From: Balneolaceae bacterium
Lineage (GTDB): Bacteria; Bacteroidota; Rhodothermia; Balneolales; Balneolaceae
Direction: 5' to 3'
Length of the DNA: 64,000 bases
Assembly (NCBI GenBank): GCA_017795005.1
Contig: CP051242.1
Location: 1,054,001 to 1,118,000, forward strand
Of this stretch, positions 25,139-33,315 are shown in pieces (the stretch's first letter is position 1; each line of letters starts with the position of its first letter). A program made the position numbers and the translations under genes. The notes beneath the pieces were generated by a model, which saw only the letters and a list, made by a program, of their open reading frames with translations, was not told where the DNA came from and ran no database searches.

Positions 25139-25629
25139 TCATCCTCTAAAAATATTTCTACTTCTTTTTCAATACTACCATTATTCGAAAATAAAATCAG
25201 CTCTTTATTATTTTCGAGTTTTTTTGTCTCATAAGTATCATAAACCATGTAGCAATTGATATTTATAAAATTCAATTTAGATAGAGTTTTTAGTTCTTGT
25301 TTACAAAAACTAAGCCCACACTGAGCTGCATAATTGTATGATAAGTCAAAGCTTGAGTCTTCGATTTTAAAATCATCTGCTAAAGCTTGAATTTTTATCG
25401 CTAGTTCTACAATTCGAATTAGTTCTAGGTTATCCTGAACGAGTTTTTCATTTCTAAATGAAATAGTCGCAGTAGAGATTTCAATTTTTTCTCCTTTTCT
25501 ATGGCTTTTCTTGTAATAATCACCTCGAAGAGAAATTTCAGAAAAAGTAAAACCCAATTTATCTTCAATTAATGTAGGAATAAAATCTCTTCCCGATACG
25601 GAATAGTAAATACTGGTACCGATAATCAT
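25135..25629 (-). CDS. Hypothetical protein coupled to the membrane LuxR gene
   Basis: I do not recognise this 164-residue protein. It starts MIIGTSIYYSVSGRDFIPTL without a convincing signal peptide. The middle is mixed alpha/beta with two nearby cysteines (AAQCGLSFCKQEL, about 109-116). The C-terminal strand region ends in an acidic stretch (EVEIFLEDE). The ATGA overlap with the LuxR gene points to a joint function, for example as partner or modulator of that regulator. It is more AT-rich than the genes on either side. Confidence 0.78.
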   Translation of the reverse strand: MIIGTSIYYSVSGRDFIPTLIEDKLGFTFSEISLRGDYYKKSHRKGEKIEISTATISFRNEKLVQDNLELIRIVELAIKIQALADDFKIEDSSFDLSYNYAAQCGLSFCKQELKTLSKLNFININCYMVYDTYETKKLENNKELILFSNNGSIEKEVEIFLEDE

Positions 25630-25653
25630 AAAAGCTTTTTTAAAATAAAGTCA

Positions 25654-26757
25654 TCAATCAAGCAGTTTATCCGGATTTAATCCTTTCAGATCATCTACTA
25701 CAAACTCACGCCCTTTTCTGATTAGTTCGCCATCCAGATACACATCCGCGCCAATGCATACTAAATCCCAATGGATGTTACTCGAGTTTCCGTTTGGAGC
25801 GATTTCATAGTCTTTACCCAAAGTAAGGTGATTAGAGCCATAGATTTTTTCATCAAAGAGGATATCATACATCGGCTTTTCAATAATGGGATTGGTTCCA
25901 AAACTGAATTCTCCGAATCGACGGGCACCTTCATCCGTATCAAGAATGTCTTTTAATGCATCATTGTTGGAAGAGTCGAAATCAACAACCACACCATTTT
26001 CAACAACCAGTTTCACAAATTCAAACGGTTTTCCCTGATATACCGATGGAGCATAGGTAATATGGCCATTTACGGAATCCCGAACCGGTGAGGTAAACAG
26101 CTCGCCATCAGGAATATTATGTGATCCAAAACATGGCACCCAATTCTGTCCTTTTACCGAAAAGCTGATGTCTGTTCCTTCTCCCTTAAGATGAATCATA
26201 TTTGTTTTTCGAAGTCGGGCTTCCAGTGGCTCCATTGCATTTTTGAGCTTTGCATAATCGACCAGACAAGCATCATAATAAAACTTGGTAAATTCACTTG
26301 TTGGAAGTTTGGCGTTCATTGCAAAAGCAGGAGAGGGATAGCGCATGATACACCATTTGGTGTTATTAACACGCTCATCAAAATGAACAGGTTTCAGGAA
26401 GTGTTCTGAGTAAGCTTTATTGGCCTCTTTACTTGCCTGTGAATTCTCATAAATATTTTCAGAAGCACGGATTCCAATAAATACATCCATTTGTTTCATT
26501 AAGGGAAGCTGATCAACCTTAGCCTGGTTTTTCCAGAAGTCTTCATTTCCATTTTCGATGAGGATTCGCTGCGTTTCGGAATCTTCAATTTGAACAAAAG
26601 GATGGGCTCCTTTATCGCGTATTTGTTGAACCAAAGCACGAAGTAAACTAATCCCGTTTAAACCAATAAGTTGAACCATAACATTTTCGCCCGTTTTGAG
26701 CTGAGTTGAATGTTCAAGAATGAGAGTTGCAAGGTTTTGGTCGTTATGAGAAATCAC
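25654..26757 (-). CDS. M29 family aminopeptidase
   Basis: This 367-residue metallopeptidase resembles AmpS/AmpT and removes N-terminal residues from peptides. Family markers are NIPDGELFTSP near 220 (metal-binding Glu), GARRFGEFSFGTNPII near 280 (Glu ligand), EKIYGSNHLTLGKDYE near 310 (His ligand) and SNIHWDLV near 332 (His and Asp ligands). The start codon is GTG at 26755-26757; no in-frame ATG lies closer. It stands alone with gaps of about 25 and 90 bases to its neighbours, all on the minus strand. It acts in the cytosol, as it has no signal peptide. Confidence 0.93.
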   Translation of the reverse strand: MISHNDQNLATLILEHSTQLKTGENVMVQLIGLNGISLLRALVQQIRDKGAHPFVQIEDSETQRILIENGNEDFWKNQAKVDQLPLMKQMDVFIGIRASENIYENSQASKEANKAYSEHFLKPVHFDERVNNTKWCIMRYPSPAFAMNAKLPTSEFTKFYYDACLVDYAKLKNAMEPLEARLRKTNMIHLKGEGTDISFSVKGQNWVPCFGSHNIPDGELFTSPVRDSVNGHITYAPSVYQGKPFEFVKLVVENGVVVDFDSSNNDALKDILDTDEGARRFGEFSFGTNPIIEKPMYDILFDEKIYGSNHLTLGKDYEIAPNGNSSNIHWDLVCIGADVYLDGELIRKGREFVVDDLKGLNPDKLLD

Positions 26758-26848
26758 TATATGAAATGTTAAATGATGAATGTTTGAATTTTAAATGTAA
26801 GAAAAGAAGCATTTAAACAAATATCGAATAAGGAATAACCATTTACCA

Positions 26849-27469
26849 TTAACCATTAACCAAATTCACCACATTATCACACAGTTCAATTTCTTTAGTA
26901 TCATTAGAAGCGAGAATCACTAAAGTTCCTTTTTCTTTCTGATCAGTGACAATCTTTTTAACTAACTCATGACCCTTTTCATCCAAATTGGACCCTGGTT
27001 CATCCAGAAATAAAATCTGTGGGTTTGTAATCAATGAAGAAGCCAGTTTTACTCTTTGTCGTTGCCCTGTTGAAAGTTCTTTAAACAATTGATCTCTGAA
27101 ATCTCCCATCTGCACATACTCTAAAGCCGAAGTAATCTCTTGAGGGCTCACATGATGTCCGCCTACTTTTCTAAGAAATTCCAGATTTTCATATGCTGAA
27201 AGTTCATCATACAAATTGATATATGGAGCTGAAAAACCTAAGAGCGGTTTTATTTGTTCTTTTGAGAATACTTCAACACCAAGTTTCCAGATAAGTGTTC
27301 CGGATTTGGGTCGTAAAAGCCCGGCCATACATTTCAGTAAAGTAGATTTTCCACTTCCGTTGGAACCGGAAATACCCAAAACTCCTTCGGAATGAGTAAA
27401 TGTAAGGTCACTAAAAACTATTCTCCGGTTGTATGTTTTGGAAAGCTGCTCTGCCTGTACTGAAATCAT
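26849..27469 (-). CDS. ABC transporter ATP-binding protein (CcmA-like)
   Basis: The 206-residue protein starts at the ATG 27467-27469. It has Walker A GSNGSGKSTLL (about 35-45), the Q-loop replaced by FSAPYINLYDELS, the signature LSTGQRQRVKLA, and Walker B ILFLDEPGSNLDEKG. Its small size and the T-G-Q signature resemble the heme-exporter ATPase CcmA, but no ccmB/ccmC permease is adjacent, so the partner is not known. The final codons lie in a repeat of the word GGTTAAT that continues past the stop (GGTTAATGGTTAATGG...). It is divergent from the gene at 27598 with about 128 bases between them. Confidence 0.9.
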   Translation of the reverse strand: MISVQAEQLSKTYNRRIVFSDLTFTHSEGVLGISGSNGSGKSTLLKCMAGLLRPKSGTLIWKLGVEVFSKEQIKPLLGFSAPYINLYDELSAYENLEFLRKVGGHHVSPQEITSALEYVQMGDFRDQLFKELSTGQRQRVKLASSLITNPQILFLDEPGSNLDEKGHELVKKIVTDQKEKGTLVILASNDTKEIELCDNVVNLVNG

Positions 27470-27597
27470 GCTGGAAGGTAGCAAGATCGAAGAAAATAAC
27501 AGAAGACAAATTTCTTCATCAAACCTGAATAATTATTACAGTTAATAGGTTGTAAAGCGATAGAAGACCTCCTATTTTCACCGCATATAAATCCTCT

Positions 27598-29349
27598 ATG
27601 CAAAAAGTAATCGATCAAATAACAGATCAACTGGTATCACTCGTTAAAAGCGAAAAGGTGGACTACAATCCCAATGAACTACTTAAATCAGGTATTCCTT
27701 CATTTGTAGTTGAGCGCATTCGTTTATTTCTGGAAGATAAGGTTAAAGAAGAGGTTAATGTTTCTAATTCTAAATGGTATGATGGAAAAGCGAAACTTGT
27801 TGAAGATGCTTATCAGGATTTCATTCGTTCTGCAATAAGCACATCCAGGATTCCTAAAGAAGAGCTCTACCAGGTTGTCCATACAGTTGTACAAGATATT
27901 ATTTTGGTTTTTATCGAGCCCAGAAAGAATATCGCAGAGTATCTTTTCAGGGATGATGAAGAACTTCAGTTTCAGGAGATTCAGGAGCGTTGTTCCCGGC
28001 TTACAATTTATAAGCACTTTGGAACAGCAATTCCTTTGTACATGGAAAAAAGAGATCTTGATTCTCTCACAAAGGAAAGGTGTAAGCTTCTTATCCAGAA
28101 ATTAGATGCCAAACTTGTGGCATCTTACACCCCTGAAGATTGGGCACAAAAGCTGGAACAATTATTCGTGCTCTTTGGTGGTAAAGTTCACCCAATGTTA
28201 TTATCTACATTTTTTGAAGATAAGGGCCTATATGGATTAGCTGGAAAGTTCGAAGGGTTAGATCACACTCTTAGCAAATCAGATTTTATTCAAATTATTT
28301 CTGATGAAGACCTGGCTGTTTTTGTTGCAGAGCAAAATGTGTCAGAAACTTCAGACTCTGAATCTGAAAAACAAGAGAAAGAGACTTCAGAAGGGAAAAA
28401 TATTGAGAGTCTTTTCAGGAATATTAATGATGATTCTGATAAAGATGAAACCACTGAGGAAACACTTGCTGATCACTTTCAAGAAATGAGTCTCTCAGAC
28501 GAAGAGATGTCGGAATTACTTTCAGATATAGCCAGCGATGGTGTGGTTGAGGTAGATAATTTTGAGCAAGTGGACTCACTAAATCAACTTTTCTCTTTAG
28601 GATCAAAAGAAGGTGACGAGGAAAGCGAAACCTCAGAAACTTCGGAAGAAATTGCTGCCAAAATAAAACAACAGAAAGAAGAAGACACCGAAGGAATAAC
28701 TGAGTTCCGGGAAAACCTGATTTCTATTCTCGATCAGGCAAAAAATTCTTTCGAAACTATCGAAAAGAAAGATGACGATACCGAAATTGAAGTAGAAGAA
28801 GACATTGCAGATGTTTTTTCTGATGATGAAGAAGAGGAAACGGTAGAAACTGGTATGGAAGATATTTTTGAAGAGGAAAAGTCGGTTACTACTGAAGAAA
28901 ATATTGATGGGAACTCAGAAGAAAAGCCCATGTGGGCTCAATTTCTGAATGAAGATCAAATGGATGTTTTGATGGGTGGTGAACGTAATGCTTCTAAAGA
29001 CTCTGAGCTGGTTGATGAGTACGAAGAGGAGATTGAAGTAGAGGATGCATTTTCGGGTGATTCGGTGATTGAAGACGAGAATGAAGCAGAATTCTTTGTG
29101 CCTCAAGTCGATTTCGATATGCTGCTGAATGATCGCAGAGAAGAGTTTATTGAAATCATTTTTTCAGGTTCTGAAAAGAAATATGAAAAAGCACTCGAAA
29201 AGATTTCCCAATTTGATAGCTGGAAAGAAACTTCAGCATTTATCCAAAAAGATATTTTTAAAAAGAATAACGTTGATTTGTTCTCTGGTGCAACAGTGGA
29301 TTTTACAGACCGGATGCACCAGTATTTTAACGAAAAAAGGAATAGTTAA
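27598..29349 (+). CDS. Large acidic protein of unknown function, coupled to acyl-CoA carboxylase
   Basis: The 583-residue protein has three parts. A helical globular N-terminal domain (about 1-245) contains [14 protein letters not shown] and [21 protein letters not shown] long low-complexity acidic region (about 250-500) is rich in Glu, Asp and Ser, with recurring [18 protein letters not shown] and DIF/DVF words. A compact C-terminal domain follows (about 505-583: [20 protein letters not shown] to [15 protein letters not shown]). No signal peptide, membrane helix or enzyme motif is visible. The next gene begins 8 bases after its stop, so it is expressed with the carboxylase; a scaffold or regulator role is a guess. 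I recognise no family. Confidence 0.88.
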   Translation: MQKVIDQITDQLVSLVKSEKVDYNPNELLKSGIPSFVVERIRLFLEDKVKEEVNVSNSKWYDGKAKLVEDAYQDFIRSAISTSRIPKEELYQVVHTVVQDIILVFIEPRKNIAEYLFRDDEELQFQEIQERCSRLTIYKHFGTAIPLYMEKRDLDSLTKERCKLLIQKLDAKLVASYTPEDWAQKLEQLFVLFGGKVHPMLLSTFFEDKGLYGLAGKFEGLDHTLSKSDFIQIISDEDLAVFVAEQNVSETSDSESEKQEKETSEGKNIESLFRNINDDSDKDETTEETLADHFQEMSLSDEEMSELLSDIASDGVVEVDNFEQVDSLNQLFSLGSKEGDEESETSETSEEIAAKIKQQKEEDTEGITEFRENLISILDQAKNSFETIEKKDDDTEIEVEEDIADVFSDDEEEETVETGMEDIFEEEKSVTTEENIDGNSEEKPMWAQFLNEDQMDVLMGGERNASKDSELVDEYEEEIEVEDAFSGDSVIEDENEAEFFVPQVDFDMLLNDRREEFIEIIFSGSEKKYEKALEKISQFDSWKETSAFIQKDIFKKNNVDLFSGATVDFTDRMHQYFNEKRNS

Positions 29350-29357
29350 GGAGTTAT

Positions 29358-30908
29358 ATGGAAAGCAATGAAAAAGTAGAACGCCTGCTGGAACTTCGGA
29401 AAGAAGTACTGAAAGGAGGGGGAGAGGCTCGCATTGAAAAACAGCACGATAAGGGAAAGCTTACAGCCAGAGAAAGAGTTAATTTGCTTCTTGATAAAGG
29501 TAGTTTCGAAGAGATTGATGCTTTCGTAACTCATCGTAGTACTGCGTTTGGATTGGATAAACAAAAGTTTCTTGGGGATGGAGTTATTACCGGTTTTGGT
29601 AAAATTCACGGTAAACCTGTGTATGTATTCAGTCAGGATTTTACTGTTTTTGGAGGTTCTCTTTCTGAAACTCACGCAGAGAAGATTTGCAAGATTATGG
29701 ATCTGGCTATAAAAAATGGAATTCCGGTTATTGGATTAAATGATTCAGGTGGTGCGAGAATCCAGGAAGGAGTGACATCTCTTGGAGGGTATGCTGAAGT
29801 ATTCTGGAGAAATACAATGGCTTCAGGTGTAGTTCCCCAAATTTCAGCTGTGATGGGACCTTGTGCTGGTGGAGCGGTTTATAGTCCCGCGCTTACTGAT
29901 TTTATTTTTATGGTAGAAAATACCAGCTATATGTTTGTTACGGGACCAAATGTGGTAAAAACTGTGACTCATGAAGAGGTAACTTCTGAAGAACTTGGAG
30001 GAGCTCAAACACATAACACCAAATCAGGCGTGGCTCATTTTGCTACTCCAAATGATGCGGTTTGTCTTCAGGATATCAGAAAACTGATGAGCTATATTCC
30101 TCAAAATTGTGAAGAGAAAGTACCAAACATCCCATCAAAAGATCCTGATTCTGCCAAAGCTAAAGCTTTGGATTCGATTGTTCCTCTGAATCCAAATAAA
30201 CCCTATGACATGCATGATGTTATTCAGGGGATTGTAGATAAAGACTCTTTCTTTGAAGTTCAGAAAGACTATGCTGAAAGTATCATTGTAGGGTTTGCAA
30301 GATTGGGAGGAAGAAGTGTTGGTGTAGTGGCTAATCAACCTCTTTCGATGGCAGGTGTACTTGGAATTCGGTCTTCATTGAAGGGAGCCAGATTCGTTCG
30401 GTTTTGTGATGCGTTTAACATTCCATTGGTAGTGTTTGAAGATGTCCCCGGATTTTTGCCGGGCACAGATCAGGAATGGGGAGGAATAATCAAACATGGC
30501 GCAAAATTATTATATGCTTTTTGTGAAGCTACCGTTCCAAAAATGACTGTAATTACCCGAAAGGCCTACGGTGGAGCTTACGATGTAATGAACTCCAAAC
30601 ATATCCGGGCCGATTACAATGTTGCCTGGCCAACCGCAGAAATTGCAGTTATGGGAACAAAAGGTGCGGTCGAAATCATTTTTAGAAAAGAAATTTCTAA
30701 AGCGGATGATCCTGCTGCCAAACAAAAAGAACTGGAAGCTGAATATTCAGAAGAATTTGCTCATCCATACAAGGCTGCAGCACGAGGATTTATAGATGAT
30801 GTAATTCTTCCTTCAGAAACAAGAGAAAAACTGATCAAAATGCTGGAGGTTACTCAGCATAAAGTGGACAGTGTTCCCAAGAAGAAGCACGATAATTTAC
30901 CGCTTTAG
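29358..30908 (+). CDS. pccB: Acyl-CoA (propionyl-CoA) carboxylase carboxyltransferase subunit
   Basis: The 516-residue subunit transfers CO2 from carboxybiotin to acyl-CoA, most likely propionyl-CoA to give methylmalonyl-CoA. The two crotonase-like halves are evident: the N-half with [27 protein letters not shown] and [17 protein letters not shown], and the C-half with [21 protein letters not shown] and [16 protein letters not shown]. The length and [23 protein letters not shown] fit PccB/AccD5-type subunits rather than AccD. The biotin carboxylase/BCCP partner is not in the window. Its place before the fatty acid degradation genes suits disposal of odd-chain products. Confidence 0.95.
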   Translation: MESNEKVERLLELRKEVLKGGGEARIEKQHDKGKLTARERVNLLLDKGSFEEIDAFVTHRSTAFGLDKQKFLGDGVITGFGKIHGKPVYVFSQDFTVFGGSLSETHAEKICKIMDLAIKNGIPVIGLNDSGGARIQEGVTSLGGYAEVFWRNTMASGVVPQISAVMGPCAGGAVYSPALTDFIFMVENTSYMFVTGPNVVKTVTHEEVTSEELGGAQTHNTKSGVAHFATPNDAVCLQDIRKLMSYIPQNCEEKVPNIPSKDPDSAKAKALDSIVPLNPNKPYDMHDVIQGIVDKDSFFEVQKDYAESIIVGFARLGGRSVGVVANQPLSMAGVLGIRSSLKGARFVRFCDAFNIPLVVFEDVPGFLPGTDQEWGGIIKHGAKLLYAFCEATVPKMTVITRKAYGGAYDVMNSKHIRADYNVAWPTAEIAVMGTKGAVEIIFRKEISKADDPAAKQKELEAEYSEEFAHPYKAAARGFIDDVILPSETREKLIKMLEVTQHKVDSVPKKKHDNLPL

Positions 30909-30992
30909 AACATTGAACGTTCAATAAGGAACATTGAAAGAAAAGCAGTTTGATTAAAATGCTCGAAGTTCTTTGGTCAACGTTCAATGTTC
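30908..30992. repeat. Inverted repeat between convergent pccB and thioesterase genes
   Basis: GAACATTGAACGTT (30908-30921) and AACGTTCAATGTTC (30979-30992) are perfect 14-bp complements. The word GAACATTGAA recurs inside at about 30929. The left arm includes the last base of the pccB stop codon and the right arm enters the coding end of the thioesterase. It could be a shared terminator or the scar of an element like the one at 35674-36077. Confidence 0.65.
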
Positions 30993-31408
30993 ACAATCGC
31001 CAGCGTACATCGGGAAGTACAAATCAGCTTTCCCCGTTCGTCTTCAATCTTTGTTTCCCATACGTGAATGGTTCTTCCAATTTGAATCGGAATTGCTGTT
31101 CCCGTTACCTTCCCACCTTCTTTTACAGGTCGGTGGTGGTTTGCGTTAATCTCAATTCCTACAGCTGTTTTATTCTCAGGAAGATGAACCCAGGCTCCTA
31201 CAGAACACAAAGTTTCTGCCAAAGATACAGATGCGCCGCCGTGTAAAACCCGAAAAGGTTGTACCGTTCGTTCATCAACAGGCATTTCAGCAATCATCTC
31301 CTCTCTGCTGATTTTTAAGAACTTAATACCAATAGTTGTCCCCATATTAGCTTCGTTCCTTTTCAGGAAAAGCTGAACTCTTTCTTTAATCGAATTTTCT
31401 ATGACCAT
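30977..31408 (-). CDS. PaaI-type hotdog thioesterase
   Basis: The 143-residue protein has the hotdog-fold acyl-CoA thioesterase motifs. VQPFRVLHGGASVSLAETL (about 45-63) holds the catalytic HGG-x-x-x-x-x-x-E segment, followed by VGIEINANHHRPVKEGGKVTGTA and the closing strand RGKLICTSRCTLAIV. Substrates are typically aromatic or short acyl-CoA esters. It is divergent from fadD and would act beside the beta-oxidation enzymes to release CoA from dead-end esters. The intergenic region between them contains two palindromes (31452-31479 and 31488-31502). Confidence 0.93.
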   Translation of the reverse strand: MVIENSIKERVQLFLKRNEANMGTTIGIKFLKISREEMIAEMPVDERTVQPFRVLHGGASVSLAETLCSVGAWVHLPENKTAVGIEINANHHRPVKEGGKVTGTAIPIQIGRTIHVWETKIEDERGKLICTSRCTLAIVNIER

Positions 31409-31451
31409 GCACTTGCTTAACAGTGTTAAGTTGAGTATTTATTTGTTGGAA

Positions 31452-31479
31452 ACGCTTTCATATTTAAAACTGAAAGTGT
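31452..31479. promoter_or_regulatory. Inverted repeat in the divergent fadD/thioesterase region
   Basis: ACGCTTTCA (31452-31460) and TGAAAGTGT (31471-31479) match as an inverted repeat at eight of nine positions, with a 10-base AT-rich centre. It is a plausible operator for a fatty acid-responsive repressor controlling both directions; the protein is not identified. Confidence 0.4.
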
Positions 31480-31487
31480 ATCTATAT

Positions 31488-31502
31488 AGTTACAATGTAA
31501 CT
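31488..31502. promoter_or_regulatory. 15-bp palindrome just upstream of fadD
   Basis: AGTTACAATGTAACT has 7-bp perfect arms around one base and ends 13 bases before the fadD ATG at 31516. Its position would let a bound protein block initiation or early transcription of the fad operon. Confidence 0.45.
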
Positions 31503-31515
31503 TTATCAGGAATGT

Positions 31516-33303
31516 ATGAAATATGAACCAGCAGTAGTACCTCTTTTACTGGAAGAGGGAATGAAAAAAAATAAGTTAGGGATTCTTTCTGCTGTAAAAC
31601 GGAAAGGGGAGTGGATTGAAACGTCCGTTGAGGAGTTTAAAACTAAGGTTCGGCATTTAGCGCTTGGATTATATCAGCTTGGAGTACGAAAAGGAGACCG
31701 AGTTTCGATTCATTCTGAGAATAGCACGGAATGGTTACTTTGTGACCAGGCTGTTCTTTCGTTAGGTGCTGTGAATGTAGCAGTTTATACCACTCAGCCT
31801 GCTGATCAGATTAAATACATACTGGAAAACTCAGAAGCGAAAGTTCATATCGTTTCAAATGATGATTTATTTGAGGAGACGAAACCACTCATAAAAGCTA
31901 TAACATCAGTACAAGCAGTGATAAGTATTCAACCTTCATCTCATCAAAAACTAAAAGGTTTTGAAGAAGTAATTGGGATGGGTGAATCTCTTCAATCAGA
32001 GCAACCTGAGTTATTCGATGAGCTTAGAAATACTATCGAACCTGACGATTTAGCTAATATTAATTATACATCAGGTACAACAGGAGTTCCGAAAGGAGTA
32101 ATGCTAAGTCATATGAATCTGGCATCTAATGCATTAGCCTCATTGGAACGAATGCCATTTTCAGCAGATCAATTCGATTCACCGAAAATACTTTCTTACC
32201 TGCCTTTAGCGCATATGCTGGAGCGTATTGCTTCTTACCTGTATATATGTTCCGGAGCATCGATTTACTATGTGGAAGATGTCCAGGATTTTAAAACTGA
32301 TTTAATTACTATAAAACCTATTTATTTCGCTACAGTCCCAAGGCTTCTTGAAAAAATTATGACCGGTATAAAAGTACGGGGTCAGGAGCTTTCCGGAGTT
32401 AAAAAGAGGTTGTACTATTGGGCGATAAAGTTTGCTGAGGATTATGATCCTGAGCATCCTCCTTCGGGATTAAAAGCTTTCGAATGGAAACTCGCCGATA
32501 AACTTGTTTATTCAAAAATCAGAGAAGGAATGGGGGGGAATTTAGTTGGTACTACGGTAGGCGGCGCTGCACTCGCCCCTCCGGTAATGCGCTTCTTTAA
32601 CGGAATCGGATTGAAATGCGGAATGGGTTATGGATTAACAGAAACTTCTCCTGTTATGACCTCCAGTTTGCCTGATGTGATCAGAATCGGTTCCGCCGGT
32701 AAACCATTGGAAGACGTTGAAATCAGAATAGCAGAGGACGGAGAGATTGAAACCCGTGGGCCAAACCTGATGCAGGGTTATTATAAAATGCCGGATAAGA
32801 CCGCTGAAGTAATGACGGAAGATGGCTGGTTTTGTACAGGAGATATTGGTTATATAGATGACGAAGGCTGGTTATTTATTACAGATAGAAAGAAATCTTT
32901 GTTTAAACTTTCAACAGGTAAATATGTTGCCCCTCAACCCATTGAAAACGCTTTGATTAATAGTGGTTTTATTGACCAGGCAATGGTAGTTGGAAGTGAA
33001 GAGAAATTTTGTGCGGCTTTAATTGTTCCTGATTGGACAAATATGGAGAAAAGGTTTAAACAGAAAGGAGAAACCTATCCTACCGAGAACCTTACAGCGA
33101 ATGAACTGATTCTGGAGAAAATTCAGCTCGAGGTGGATAAAGTAAATAGAAAACTTCCACACTGGGAACAGGTTAAGAAATTTGCATTGCTGGAAAACCC
33201 CTTTAGTATTGATAGAGGGGAGTTAACTCCCAAAATGAGTGTAAAGAGGAGTGTAGTAAAAAAGAACTATGCTGATGAGATTAAATCAATTTATGCCGAA
33301 TAG
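31516..33303 (+). CDS. fadD: Long-chain fatty acid--CoA ligase
   Basis: This 595-residue AMP-forming ligase activates fatty acids with ATP and CoA for beta-oxidation. Motifs visible are INYTSGTTGVPKGVMLSH (P-loop, about 178-195), the ACS core GYGLTETSPVMTSS, GWFCTGDIGYIDDEGWLFITDRKK, and the catalytic lysine near the end (RGELTPKMSVKRSVV). The longer C-terminal domain and the YLPLAHMLERIASYLYIC helix are typical of the eukaryote-like long-chain synthetase group. It leads the plus-strand cluster fadD-fadN-(four-helix gene)-fadA-SDR, with only 12 bases to fadN. Confidence 0.94.
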   Translation: MKYEPAVVPLLLEEGMKKNKLGILSAVKRKGEWIETSVEEFKTKVRHLALGLYQLGVRKGDRVSIHSENSTEWLLCDQAVLSLGAVNVAVYTTQPADQIKYILENSEAKVHIVSNDDLFEETKPLIKAITSVQAVISIQPSSHQKLKGFEEVIGMGESLQSEQPELFDELRNTIEPDDLANINYTSGTTGVPKGVMLSHMNLASNALASLERMPFSADQFDSPKILSYLPLAHMLERIASYLYICSGASIYYVEDVQDFKTDLITIKPIYFATVPRLLEKIMTGIKVRGQELSGVKKRLYYWAIKFAEDYDPEHPPSGLKAFEWKLADKLVYSKIREGMGGNLVGTTVGGAALAPPVMRFFNGIGLKCGMGYGLTETSPVMTSSLPDVIRIGSAGKPLEDVEIRIAEDGEIETRGPNLMQGYYKMPDKTAEVMTEDGWFCTGDIGYIDDEGWLFITDRKKSLFKLSTGKYVAPQPIENALINSGFIDQAMVVGSEEKFCAALIVPDWTNMEKRFKQKGETYPTENLTANELILEKIQLEVDKVNRKLPHWEQVKKFALLENPFSIDRGELTPKMSVKRSVVKKNYADEIKSIYAE

Positions 33304-33315
33304 AAAAATATAAGT

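Noticed and set aside
26838-26863. Repeat of the word CCATTAACC as a possible small array
   Set aside because: There are only about three partial units, some inside the ABC gene's last codons, too few for a CRISPR or structured array.
28304-28606. Short frames inside the acidic protein gene
   Set aside because: They arise from the GAA/GAT-rich low-complexity stretch and lack any start signals.
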